From: an uncultured Alphaproteobacteria bacterium
Lineage (GTDB): Bacteria > Pseudomonadota > Alphaproteobacteria > Thalassobaculales > Thalassobaculaceae
Direction: 5' to 3'
Length of the DNA: 64,000 bases
Assembly: GCA_937776645.1 (NCBI GenBank)
Contig: CALMRI010000017.1
Span: 1 to 64,000, forward strand
Both the position numbers and the translations under genes were made by a program. This document shows positions 53,537 through 62,682 of this stretch, one piece after another. The notes under the pieces are model-generated. The model was given only the letters and a program-made list of their open reading frames with translations. It was not told where the DNA came from and ran no database searches. Each line of letters opens with the position of its first letter. Position 1 is the stretch's first letter.

Positions 53537-55798
53537 ATGGATGACGCCAAGAGACAAACCGACCAGGATGCGTTGGATTTTCACGCTCTTGGCAAGCCCG
53601 GAAAACTCGAGATAGCGCCAACCAAACCGTTGAATACCCAGCGCGACCTCTCGCTGGCCTATTCGCCGGGCGTCGCGGTTCCCTGCCTCGAGATCGAGAA
53701 GGATCCCACCAAAGCATACGACTATACCGCCAAAGGCAATGTCGTCGCGGTGATCTCGAACGGCACCGCCGTCCTGGGTCTCGGCAATATCGGCGCGCTT
53801 GCCGCCAAGCCAGTGATGGAAGGCAAGGCGGTTCTGTTTAAAAAATTCGCCGATATCGATGGCATAGACCTTGAGGTCAATACCGAGGACGTCGACGAGG
53901 TGGTGAACTGTGTCCGCTTCCTCGGCAAAAGCTTCGGCGGCATCAACCTTGAAGATATCAAGGCGCCGGAATGTTTCATAATTGAGCAGCGCCTCAAGGA
54001 ATTGCTCGACATCCCGGTTTTCCATGACGACCAGCACGGTACCGCGCTCATTGCCGCGGCGGGGTTGATTAACGCTCTGTATCTGACTGGGCGGGATCTG
54101 AAAACCACCAAGCTTGTGGTAAACGGCGCTGGGGCTGCCTCGATCGCCGGCGTCGAGCTGATCAAGGCCATGGGCATGCCGCACGAGAATGTCATCATGT
54201 GCGACACCCGAGGCGTGGTTTATCAAGGCCGCGAGGCCGGAATGAATCAGTGGAAGTCGGCCCACGCGATCAAGACCGATGCCCGCACCCTGGCGGAGGC
54301 CATGGTCGGCGCCGATGTGGTGTTCGGGCTTTCGGTTAAGGGCGCCATTTCTCAGGAAATGGTGAAGTCGATGGCGGATAGTCCGATCATCTTCGCCATG
54401 GCCAATCCCGATCCTGAGATTACGCCGGAAGAGGTCGCGGCGATCCGTCCCGATGCGATCATGGCCACCGGGCGTTCGGACTATCCCAATCAGGTCAACA
54501 ACGTGCTCGGCTTCCCCTATGTCTTCCGCGGCGCGCTTGACGTGCGAGCCTCAGAGATCAACGACGCAATGAAGATCGCGGCTTCCAACGCGATCGCGGA
54601 ATTGGCGCGCGAGGATGTCCCCGACGAGGTTAGCGCCGCTTATGGGCGACCGCTGCAATTCGGTCGTGAATACATCATCCCGGCGCCCTTCGACCCACGG
54701 TTGATCGTAAAAGTGTCGTCGGCGGTGGCTCGCGCCGCCATGGAATCCGGCGTGGCAGCAAAACCAATCGCCGATTTCCAAGCCTATGAGGCGGTGCTCC
54801 GCGCCCGCCTCAACCCGACCGCCAATGCCCTAAGCGGCATTCACGCAAGGGTACGCCAGGCACCCAAGCGCGTCGTCTTCGCCGAGGGCGAGGAGGAGCG
54901 GGTTATCCGCGCCGCCATCGCCTTTCGCGCCGCCGGTTACGGCGAACCAATACTGATCGGCCGCGAGGATGCAGTGCGGGAGACCATGGCAAGATTGGGG
55001 ATATCGGACTCTGCCGAGTTGGAAATCCACAACGCCCGGCTTTCGGTCCACAACCAGGAATACGCCAACAACCTCTATAAGCGTCTGCAGCGGCAGGGCC
55101 ATCTGTTCCGCGATGTCCAGCGCATGGTGAACCAGGACCGCAATGTTTTCGGCGCCTCCATGGTCGCGCACGGCCACGTCGATGCAATGGTCACCGGCGT
55201 GACCCGTAGTTTCGGCGTCAACCACGAATACATCACCCGCGTACTGGACCCGAAGCCTGGCCAGCGACTGATGACCTGCAGCGTGGTGATTACCCGCTCA
55301 AACACCTTGTTCATCGCCGATACCAACATTAACGAGCTGCCGGGCCCCGAAGCGCTGGCCGATATCGCGGTCCAAACGGCGGAGCGGGCCCGTGCCTTCG
55401 GGCATGAACCACGGGTTGCGCTCTTGTCCTTCTCGAATTTCGGCTATCCGCGTCGTGAGCACATGCAACGGATTCGCGACGGTGTCCGAGCCTTAGATGA
55501 ACGCAATGTCGACTTCGAATATGATGGCGAAATGAATGTCGACGTCGCCCTGGACATGTCACTGCGGGCAAATTACCCGTTCTGCCGCTTGTCCGGGCCG
55601 GCCAATGTGTTGATCATGCCAGACCTTCACTCCGCCAATATCAGCTACAAACTTTTGCAGGCCGCCGGTGGTGGGACGATCATTGGTCCAATGTTGATAG
55701 GGTTGGAAAAATCGGTACAGATCGTGCCGATGAATGCGACGGTAAACGATCTGGTGGAGGCCGCCGCGATCGCCGCCTATGACGCGGTCACGGACTGA
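53537..55798 (+). CDS. maeB: NADP-dependent malic enzyme with phosphotransacetylase-like domain
   Basis: A 753-residue MaeB-type enzyme (oxidative decarboxylation of malate to pyruvate). The malic N-terminal domain contains SLAYSPGVAVPCLEIEKD and catalytic-region KAVLFKKFADIDGIDLEVN and HDDQHGTALIAAAGL. VVNGAGAASIAGVELIKAMG binds NADP, around residues 190-210. From about residue 430 (ARVRQAPKRVVFAEGEEERVI) a PTA-like domain follows, usually regulatory and inactive. Start ATG 53537 has AAGCGAG upstream. Gene order next to mutS is frequent in alphaproteobacteria. Confidence 0.96.
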   Translation: MDDAKRQTDQDALDFHALGKPGKLEIAPTKPLNTQRDLSLAYSPGVAVPCLEIEKDPTKAYDYTAKGNVVAVISNGTAVLGLGNIGALAAKPVMEGKAVLFKKFADIDGIDLEVNTEDVDEVVNCVRFLGKSFGGINLEDIKAPECFIIEQRLKELLDIPVFHDDQHGTALIAAAGLINALYLTGRDLKTTKLVVNGAGAASIAGVELIKAMGMPHENVIMCDTRGVVYQGREAGMNQWKSAHAIKTDARTLAEAMVGADVVFGLSVKGAISQEMVKSMADSPIIFAMANPDPEITPEEVAAIRPDAIMATGRSDYPNQVNNVLGFPYVFRGALDVRASEINDAMKIAASNAIAELAREDVPDEVSAAYGRPLQFGREYIIPAPFDPRLIVKVSSAVARAAMESGVAAKPIADFQAYEAVLRARLNPTANALSGIHARVRQAPKRVVFAEGEEERVIRAAIAFRAAGYGEPILIGREDAVRETMARLGISDSAELEIHNARLSVHNQEYANNLYKRLQRQGHLFRDVQRMVNQDRNVFGASMVAHGHVDAMVTGVTRSFGVNHEYITRVLDPKPGQRLMTCSVVITRSNTLFIADTNINELPGPEALADIAVQTAERARAFGHEPRVALLSFSNFGYPRREHMQRIRDGVRALDERNVDFEYDGEMNVDVALDMSLRANYPFCRLSGPANVLIMPDLHSANISYKLLQAAGGGTIIGPMLIGLEKSVQIVPMNATVNDLVEAAAIAAYDAVTD

Positions 55799-56061
55799 TA
55801 CTGCAACAATAAGACCGGTTGATTGGCGAGGGCCGCCAAAACGACGGCGCCAGTAGTACTGGGGCGGCCGGCGTGCTCTACGGATCGGAAGCTAGCGGGT
55901 CGTTGGCCTATCTGTTAAAAACGTTTTCGCCGGTTTTTAGATCCCCCGCCCATAGATTAAAATAACCGGTTGAGTTCCCGCGCAAGCATCGGATAGAGTC
56001 ATTGCACCCGGCGGCGCTACAACGCAGCACCTTCAAGCACGGGAGTGACCCGATCATTTCT

Positions 56062-57141
56062 ATGATGTTGCACGCCACCAACTATCTCCAGGAAGAGGCC
56101 CGTTGGCACGCCGTCGTCGCCAAGCAGGCGGAGGCCGATGGCCGTTTCGTTTACGCGGTCGTCACCACGGGAATCTATTGCCGGCCAAGCTGCTCGAGCC
56201 GACAGCCGGCGCGCCGCAATGTCCGGTTCTACGAAACCATCACCGAGGCCGAACAGGCGGGTTTTAGAGCCTGCCTGAAATGTGGCGGCCAGCCGAGGGG
56301 TGGGGATGACCGCCACCTCACCGCCGTGCGCCGAGCTTGCGGCGAAATCGAGGCCGCCGAGGATCAAGCGCCCAGTCTTGATGCGCTGGCACAAGCCACC
56401 GGACTTAGCCCACCCCATCTGCATCGTGTCTTCAAGAAGACGATGGGAATCACCCCGCGGCAGTATTGGGACTCCATTCGTCTCACCCGGCTGAAAGAGA
56501 ATCTCCTCTCCGGAGAGGCGGTAGCCCCGGCGTTGTATGGCGCCGGTTATGTGTCGTCCAGTCGGCTCTACGAGAAATCCGACGGTCAACTCGGAATGAC
56601 ACCGGCCAGTTATGGTCGCGGTGGCGCCGGCGCGGTAATCGCCTATGCCTCGCGACCCAGCGCGCTTGGTCTGGTGTTTGTCGGGGCGACCGCCAAGGGC
56701 GTGTGCTTTGTCTCTCTGGGCGATGCCGAGGCGGCCCTGGTGACGACGCTGCAAGACGATTTTCCGGATGCCGAGATGCATCGGGACGACGCCGGCCTGA
56801 GTCAGATGCTCAACCACGTGGCGGCGCATCTGGAGGGGCGGGAGCCGAATGTCCGACTGCCTCTGGATGTCCCGGCGACTGCCTTCCAGCGGCAAGTCTG
56901 GCAAGCGCTCAGCGACATCCCCTATGGCGAGACCCGGTCCTATAGTGAACTCGCGGCGGCGATCGGTAAACCCGGAGCGCCGCGCGCGGTCGGCCGGGCG
57001 TGCGGTAGTAATCCCGTAGCGCTGCTGGTCCCGTGTCATCGGGCCATCGGCGCCAGTGGCCGGCTCACCGGTTATCGCTGGGGGCTGAAGCGCAAAAAGG
57101 CGCTGCTCGATCAGGAACGCGCCCTCACCGAACAAAGCTGA
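56062..57141 (+). CDS. ada: Bifunctional Ada: methylated-DNA--protein-cysteine methyltransferase and transcriptional activator
   Basis: A 359-residue Ada protein. The N-terminal zinc/methyl-acceptor domain has Cys40 and Cys44 (IYCRPSC) and Cys71 and Cys74 (CLKC). An AraC-type helix-turn-helix (LDALAQATGLSPPHLHRVFK) is in the middle, and a C-terminal O6-methylguanine-DNA methyltransferase contains the active-site VPCHRAIGASGRLTGY. All parts of E. coli Ada are present. ATG 56062 is the probable start, with the 20 preceding residues (from 56002) unlike the family. It repairs alkylated DNA and activates its own regulon when methylated. Confidence 0.95.
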   Translation: MMLHATNYLQEEARWHAVVAKQAEADGRFVYAVVTTGIYCRPSCSSRQPARRNVRFYETITEAEQAGFRACLKCGGQPRGGDDRHLTAVRRACGEIEAAEDQAPSLDALAQATGLSPPHLHRVFKKTMGITPRQYWDSIRLTRLKENLLSGEAVAPALYGAGYVSSSRLYEKSDGQLGMTPASYGRGGAGAVIAYASRPSALGLVFVGATAKGVCFVSLGDAEAALVTTLQDDFPDAEMHRDDAGLSQMLNHVAAHLEGREPNVRLPLDVPATAFQRQVWQALSDIPYGETRSYSELAAAIGKPGAPRAVGRACGSNPVALLVPCHRAIGASGRLTGYRWGLKRKKALLDQERALTEQS

Positions 57142-57174
57142 CGGGAATAACCGACGTTGTACGTAACCAGGCTA

Positions 57175-57762
57175 TCACGCCCGGCCGGCCTGGGTGGAAA
57201 GCAATGTCGCGTCGACACCGATTTTCACCATCGCGCGGTCCCATTTGCCGTCAATGTCGTCATCGAAGATCAGCATCCGGTCCGGTACGACGCTAAGCCA
57301 GGCGTTTCCCTGGATCTCGCCGTCCAGCTGTCCCGGCCCCCAACCAGCATAGCCCAAGGCCAGTAGTACATCGCGCGGACCATTGCCGACGGCGATATCG
57401 CGAATAATGTCGACTGTCGCGGTCAGCGCCATGGACTCGTCGATCGGCATTGATTCGTCCTGCAGATAGTCGCTGCTGTGCAGGACAAAACCGCGCTCCG
57501 TCTCGACCGGTCCGCCAAAATGGACACTCGGCAATGTGCTGGAAACCGCCGGGTCGACGGCGATCTCCAATTGTTCAAGCAATTCCGAACAGGGCAACGC
57601 GCCGATTAGCCGGTTGATGACCAAGCCAATGGCGCCTTCCTTACCGTGGGCGCACATATAAATCACCGAGCGCGCGAAGCGTGGGTCCCGCATGCTAGGC
57701 ATGGCGAGCAACAATTGGCCCGTCAAATACCCGTCGTCTTCGGTGGTTTTGCCATCGGTCAT
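57175..57762 (-). CDS. YqgE/AlgH family protein
   Basis: A 195-residue protein of the YqgE/AlgH (UPF0301) family. LTGQLLLAMPSMRDPRFARSV and YMCAHGKEGAIGLVINR, then VHFGGPVETERGFVLHS and DVLLALGYAGWGPGQLDGEI, and the C-terminal NAWLSVVPDRMLIFD are all conserved. The exact function is not established although AlgH was first linked to alginate regulation. ATG 57762 is the start here; ATG 57771 is three residues earlier. Monocistronic, convergent with ada. Confidence 0.92.
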   Translation of the reverse strand: MTDGKTTEDDGYLTGQLLLAMPSMRDPRFARSVIYMCAHGKEGAIGLVINRLIGALPCSELLEQLEIAVDPAVSSTLPSVHFGGPVETERGFVLHSSDYLQDESMPIDESMALTATVDIIRDIAVGNGPRDVLLALGYAGWGPGQLDGEIQGNAWLSVVPDRMLIFDDDIDGKWDRAMVKIGVDATLLSTQAGRA

Positions 57763-57945
57763 AGTTCGCACGCATACTCCGGTTTTATCAGGCGTGCTAG
57801 GGTTCCATGCGAGGCCACGAACTTGGAAGAACGTTCAATCCTAAAATTGTGACTATTTTCCTCGCCAGGCTCCACTATATTCAGTTCGGCCTCGTGAGGC
57901 CAATGCGACCTTAAGAGCTCGTTTTAGTTCCCTGCGGAGTGCGCA

Positions 57946-60219
57946 ATGATCGCCCGAATGGCTTATGTCTGGTTGTTTCTGTCGCTCGCCATCTTCATTC
58001 CCATGAAGGCGATGTCGGCGGAACCGTCGACAAGTGCTTCGGATTGGGCAACCACCCGCATAGCCGACATAAGGTTAGTCAGCGCCGCTGCCGGCGCCGG
58101 CAGTGCGGCCAGTGTCCCGCTCGGCCTCCAGTTCAAACTGGCCGAGGGGTGGAAAATCTATTGGCGCTCGCCAGGCGATGCCGGTTTCCCGCCGGATCTG
58201 GAGATTAAGACTGCCGAGAACCTGCGGCATCTAGTTTGGCAATGGCCGGTGCCCCAGCGCTTCAGTTTGTTTGGCCTGGAAAGCTACGGCTATCACGACG
58301 AGGTCGTCTTCCCGATCACTGCGCATTTGTCCGAGCCCGGTGAGCCGCTAACCATCGACGCGGTTGTCCATGCCCTGGTCTGCAGCGAGATTTGCGTACC
58401 CCTAGATGCCGCCCTGTCCTTCACCTTGCCGGCGGGCCCAGCAGGACCCACGGCCTTTACCCAGCTGGTAAGCCGATACAGATCTCGGGTCCCCGGGGGG
58501 GCAAGCGGGATAGGATTGTCCGTCGCCAAAATCGACACGGTAGGATCGCCAGAGCCACACTCGATCGCCGTTACGGTAGCCTCCGACCAGCCCCTTGGCG
58601 CGCCGGATGTCTTCATCGAGGCGGAAACCGGGTACACCTTCGACAAGCCGGTCCTGGAATTTTCTCCCGACCGCCGAAGCGCCACGCTGACCCTGTCAGC
58701 CTCAAGACCCAAGACCGGTAGCCTGCAGGCCTTACCAGTCACCCTCACGGTGGTGGATGGCGATCGGTTCTTTGAAACCAAAGCTATTGTCGGTACCGGC
58801 TTCAGCACGGTTGCCGGATCCAACTCAAGCGCTGGGGATGCGCCCTTAAGCATGACTTCTTTCGAGGTCTGGGTCACCATGGTCGGCATTGGGTTGCTTG
58901 GCGGTTTGATCCTCAACCTGATGCCCTGCGTCCTGCCGGTGCTTTCGCTCAAACTGCTCGGCGTGCTGCGTTATGGCGGTGTCGAACGTCGCTTAATCCG
59001 CCGAGGGTTCCTCGCATCGGCCGCCGGGATCGTCAGTTGCTTTTTACTCCTCGCGGCGGGGACCATCCTCTTGAAGCAAGCAGGCCACGCGGTTGGTTGG
59101 GGTATTCAGTTTCAGCAACCCCTCTTCCTGGCGGCAATGATCGTCTTGCTGGCCGGGTTTGCTGCCAATCTGTTTGGTTGGCTGGAGATCCCCTTGCCGG
59201 CTTTTCTCGGCCGCCTGGGCGCCCTTGGGCCAGTCGTCGGCACCCCCTCCAACATTCAAACTAATTCTCAAGCCAAATCTCAGGGTGACGGCGGCGGGTA
59301 TTCGCACAGTCTTTTAGGACACTTCCTGACCGGCGCTTTCGTGGCATTGCTGGCCACCCCCTGTTCGGCGCCGTTTCTCGGCACCGCCCTGGGATTCGCC
59401 CTGGCCCGCGGCCCCGTCGAGATCCTGGCGATCTTCATCACCCTGGGGGTTGGCCTGGCGCTTCCCTATCTACTGGTCGCAGCACGGCCAGGGTTGGTTC
59501 GGATGCTGCCCCGACCGGGCCGCTGGATGGACCACATGCGGGTGGTGCTTGGCATCGGGCTACTGGTGACGGCGATCTGGCTGCTCTCGGTCATAGCGGT
59601 ACAATTGGGCACCGTTTGGTTGGTCGCGATGACGACTCTGCTGGCCGCTGCTGGCCTGTTGCTGGCTCTTTGGAAAGGCCGGAGCACGTGGATCGCCCCA
59701 ACGCTCTCTGGCGGGCTCGCACTCGCGGTCCTGATGATCGGCGGCCTGGCGGAGCATCGCCCGCAACCGGCAAACGACGTGAGCATCAAAACCGCCAGGC
59801 TGAGCCACACCGAGGTCGCCTGGATAAACTTTGAACCCGCTAATTTGGCTAGTCTGGTCGGCGAAGGACGGGTCGTGTTCGTGGATGTGACCGCGGATTG
59901 GTGCCTAACCTGTAAAGTGAATAGATCCCTGGTCCTCGATCAAAGCGAGGTGACGGATCGTCTAAACGGCACTGACGTGGTCGCCATGCGGGCCGACTGG
60001 ACCAAGCCGGATGCAAGGATCGCGGCCTATCTTGCCTCCTTCGGTCGTTATGGGATTCCTTTCAACGCGGCCTATGGACCCGAAGCGCCTCAGGGCATAG
60101 CGCTGCCGGAACTGCTCACCGACACCGTCGTTCTCGACGCCCTGGAAAAGGCTGCCGGCGCGGCGGGAACGGTGAAACAGACCGCGTCCGTGATGCCCAA
60201 TAGGGCGGCATTGCAATAG
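57946..60219 (+). CDS. DsbD/ScsB-type transmembrane thiol:disulfide interchange protein
   Basis: A 757-residue three-part protein. Residues 1-25 form a signal peptide. The N-terminal periplasmic domain to about 300 contains VCSEICVPLDAALSF with two cysteines. The central membrane domain (about 310-600) holds GLILNLMPCVLPVLSLKLLG and ATPCSAPFLGTALGFA, the redox cysteine pair of DsbD. The C-terminal thioredoxin-like domain has VDVTADWCLTCKVNRS (CxxC). The length and N-terminal layout fit ScsB-type proteins better than classical DsbD. It moves electrons from cytoplasmic thioredoxin to periplasmic partners. The adjacent peroxiredoxin gene follows after about 140 bases. Confidence 0.9.
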   Translation: MIARMAYVWLFLSLAIFIPMKAMSAEPSTSASDWATTRIADIRLVSAAAGAGSAASVPLGLQFKLAEGWKIYWRSPGDAGFPPDLEIKTAENLRHLVWQWPVPQRFSLFGLESYGYHDEVVFPITAHLSEPGEPLTIDAVVHALVCSEICVPLDAALSFTLPAGPAGPTAFTQLVSRYRSRVPGGASGIGLSVAKIDTVGSPEPHSIAVTVASDQPLGAPDVFIEAETGYTFDKPVLEFSPDRRSATLTLSASRPKTGSLQALPVTLTVVDGDRFFETKAIVGTGFSTVAGSNSSAGDAPLSMTSFEVWVTMVGIGLLGGLILNLMPCVLPVLSLKLLGVLRYGGVERRLIRRGFLASAAGIVSCFLLLAAGTILLKQAGHAVGWGIQFQQPLFLAAMIVLLAGFAANLFGWLEIPLPAFLGRLGALGPVVGTPSNIQTNSQAKSQGDGGGYSHSLLGHFLTGAFVALLATPCSAPFLGTALGFALARGPVEILAIFITLGVGLALPYLLVAARPGLVRMLPRPGRWMDHMRVVLGIGLLVTAIWLLSVIAVQLGTVWLVAMTTLLAAAGLLLALWKGRSTWIAPTLSGGLALAVLMIGGLAEHRPQPANDVSIKTARLSHTEVAWINFEPANLASLVGEGRVVFVDVTADWCLTCKVNRSLVLDQSEVTDRLNGTDVVAMRADWTKPDARIAAYLASFGRYGIPFNAAYGPEAPQGIALPELLTDTVVLDALEKAAGAAGTVKQTASVMPNRAALQ

Positions 60220-60357
60220 GGCTGGATTCCCGCCGCGATAAGCCTATCTTGGGACCGTCGGTCGAGGGCGCCAACAATCCGGCCCACACCGTTTTCATGA
60301 TTGTCCGACGCTGGTTTGAATCCGGACGATCACAGCACTAAAAAAAGGGGATTTCCA

Positions 60358-60840
60358 ATGAGCATCCAAGCTGGCGACAAGGTGCCCGCCGTTACGTTGA
60401 AGCATAAGACCGCCGATGGCATTGACGATGTCACCACCAGTGATCTGTTCAGCGGCAAGAAAGTTGTGGTCTTCGCAGTGCCCGGCGCCTTCACGCCGAC
60501 CTGCTCAGCCAAGCATCTGCCGGGGTTTGTGAACAAAGCCGTTGAAATCAAGGCCAAGGGCGTCGACACCATTGCCTGCGTTTCCGTCAATGACGCCTTC
60601 GTCATGGACGCTTGGGGCAAGGATCAGAACGTTGGCGACAAGGTCATGATGTTGGCCGACGGCAGCGCCGATCTCGCCAAGGCACTAGGTCAGGTGCTTG
60701 ACCTGACCCAGCGCGGCATGGGTGTTCGCACGGGACGCTACGCGATGATCGTCGAAGACGGAACGGTCAGCGAAATGCTGGTCGAAGAACCCGGCGCCTT
60801 CGAAGTGTCCAGCGCCGAATACGTGCTCGGCAAGCTCTAA
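60358..60840 (+). CDS. Peroxiredoxin (Prx5/AhpE-like redoxin)
   Basis: A 160-residue peroxiredoxin of the Prx5-type redoxin family. The peroxidatic Cys49 lies in VPGAFTPTCSAKHLPGF. A second Cys in ACVSVNDAFVMDAW (about residue 82) is the family's conserved second cysteine and is more a structural feature than a proven resolving residue. It reduces hydroperoxides with glutaredoxin or thioredoxin as electron donor. No signal peptide is visible, so it is cytosolic. ATG 60358 has AAAGGGG just upstream. It follows the DsbD-type gene and may share a redox-stress role. Confidence 0.93.
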   Translation: MSIQAGDKVPAVTLKHKTADGIDDVTTSDLFSGKKVVVFAVPGAFTPTCSAKHLPGFVNKAVEIKAKGVDTIACVSVNDAFVMDAWGKDQNVGDKVMMLADGSADLAKALGQVLDLTQRGMGVRTGRYAMIVEDGTVSEMLVEEPGAFEVSSAEYVLGKL

Positions 60841-60939
60841 AACTCAAGAGCGTATCTTGATCTCGTGCGGACAGGTCTTGGCTACACGAGATTGCGTGGA
60901 TCCGCTCTACAATAAAAAATAAAACCGATTCACCGGCTC

Positions 60940-60964
60940 GTGGAATCGTTTCCAACGATTCCAC
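60940..60964. repeat. Palindromic element after the peroxiredoxin gene
   Basis: GTGGAATCGTT and AACGATTCCAC form an 11-bp stem with a 3-base loop. Flanking sequence reads AGAGCAGATCCGGAAT on the opposite strand (60965-60985), a motif resembling intergenic palindromes scattered in alphaproteobacterial genomes; a related TAGAGCATTCCGGAA occurs at 18106. It may be a REP-type repeat or a terminator lacking a T-run. Confidence 0.5.
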
Positions 60965-61820
60965 TCATTCCGGATCTGCTCTAGCCTTCCCACGTCGACA
61001 GCGGGCACCAGTCGGTGCCCGCCGTTTGCTATTTCGCTGATTGCTAACTTCAGGACACATCCCGATGGTGCCTGAGCGGCTCGACCACCAAAGCGCTGCA
61101 GGGGATCAGGTTACCCTGACGACCGGCGCCAACACATGATTCTGTCGAGGATTCCTTGACTTACCTTCGGGTCTGTCTTGGCACGGACCCCCACTGGTAC
61201 TGCAGCGGCACCCCTTGAATTCCCACCCGCGCGGTTCTCCCAGCGCGCCATCACCTTCACCTGGCACCACGTCGACCTTGGCCGATGACGTGTCCCATTG
61301 CCTGGGGTCCGGGGCCCGGGCTGGGGCCCCTCCCATCAAGCCCGCGGACCCGACCGAAGAAAACGATGACGCGCTCGATTTCCAGACCTCCGCTGTACCC
61401 GCCGCCACCGGAGAAGAAGCAGCGCGCACCAAGCGACAACCCATTCGCCGCCGTTTTCACGGAGATCTCCACGGGTAGCCCCACGGAGAGACGGCCACAC
61501 TATCCTCACCCGGGAAGGAACAAGGACAGCCTTGACCCCCTCGCGAGGCAACACAATACCTAACTATCCGAATAAACTATAATATAGCATATTTTAACCG
61601 ATAAACATTAAACTGATTAGTTCATAGAAAATGCGATTAAATATTATTAATGTAAAACTAATATACCATATTAAATAATATTTGTATTATATATAAATGA
61701 AAATAGGGTGTGTTTCGCGGACGCCACAATTCGACACACCCCATCCACCATCCGGCGGGGTAAAGAAGTTGTGATGGTTCTACTTTCGGGCCTTCGGCGC
61801 TCAGATAGGCGACTGCTGAC
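60965..61820. other. Gene-poor region with an AT-rich tract
   Basis: Bases 60965-61565 carry a Pro/Arg-rich coding-like frame (61285-61563, with RPPLYPPPPEKKQRAPSDN and PFAAVF), faintly like the tail of an alphaproteobacterial helicase, but no start or upstream domain is present. Bases 61570-61710 are strongly AT-rich (over 80%). No intact gene is supported here; recX follows on the minus strand. Confidence 0.3.
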
Positions 61821-62462
61821 CTATCGGCCACGATCCAGGGCCGCAAGATCGTCCACATCACCCACTTCGATGACCATCCGGGCGATCCCATAAGAAAACC
61901 CAGCTCTCGCCAGAATAGCAAGATCCCGCTTCCAATGCGCCTCCCGCACCTCGGCCGGTCGATAGGGCCCCAGACGGCGGCGCTGGGCAAAACGGCACGC
62001 CGCCTCCAGGTCCGGGTCGCGATGGTCGGCCATCAACACGTCCAGGGCGCTCTCGATCACCTCACGATCAAGGCCTTTCTCCGCAAGTTTGAGGCGAATC
62101 ATACGTGTCGAGAGCCCGCGCCCAAAAAGCGTTCGAACCCGGCCCATGGCGAAGTCGCCATCATGCACCAACCCGGAGCGGATCAAGCGATCAATGATGC
62201 CGTCGATCCAGCCGGTTGCCGTCTCCATCTCGACACCGTCGATGGCGGCGTATTTGGTCACCCGTCGCCGCAGGACCTGGCGCACCGACCAACTCGAAGC
62301 GGCATAACGTCCGAGGTAAAACAAGGCCGCCTGATATAGACTGTTTTCGCTCATCCCTTTGGAGCGTCGGCGTCGGGCCTGCCCACCGGAGCGGTCGGCT
62401 GGAGCACGCGGTGACGGGTCTTGGTCTTGACCCCGCGCGTCGTCGATTTGCCGCCCCATGGA
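61821..62462 (-). CDS. recX: Regulatory protein RecX
   Basis: A 213-residue RecX that limits RecA filament growth. Three-helix repeats show in ALFYLGRYAASSWSVRQVLRRRV, then SGLVHDGDFAMGRVRTLFGRGLS and LAEKGLDREVIESALD, with a final KRDLAILARAGFSYGIARMVI. The Arg/Ser-rich N-terminal 35 residues precede the first repeat. I chose ATG 62462 because GAGGG lies upstream; ATG 62549 adds 29 residues of unclear origin and ATG 62354 is also possible. No recA is in the window. Confidence 0.9.
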   Translation of the reverse strand, partial: SMGRQIDDARGQDQDPSPRAPADRSGGQARRRRSKGMSENSLYQAALFYLGRYAASSWSVRQVLRRRVTKYAAIDGVEMETATGWIDGIIDRLIRSGLVHDGDFAMGRVRTLFGRGLSTRMIRLKLAEKGLDREVIESALDVLMADHRDPDLEAACRFAQRRRLGPYRPAEVREAHWKRDLAILARAGFSYGIARMVIEVGDVDDLAALDRGR

Positions 62463-62682
62463 GCCCTCGGCGCCGTTAAACGAATCAACGGAGCTTACCG
62501 CATTTCGCCCTGGGATAGGCCGGGCTCTGGAATAAGAGTGCGGCTTCAACGGAATAAAACGATGCGGATCGGCGAATAATCATCAGAACTCCTGATGAAT
62601 TTCGGAGATTTAACCGGGTGCCAAGCGGCAATGATCCCTGCTAGTTTGGCCACCCGCCACTATATTGCCTCAAGAGTGCCAA

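Noticed and set aside
56017-57135. A 372-residue minus-strand frame opposite ada
   Set aside because: Its only support is length; it is fully antisense to Ada, whose cysteine and helix-turn-helix motifs are certain.
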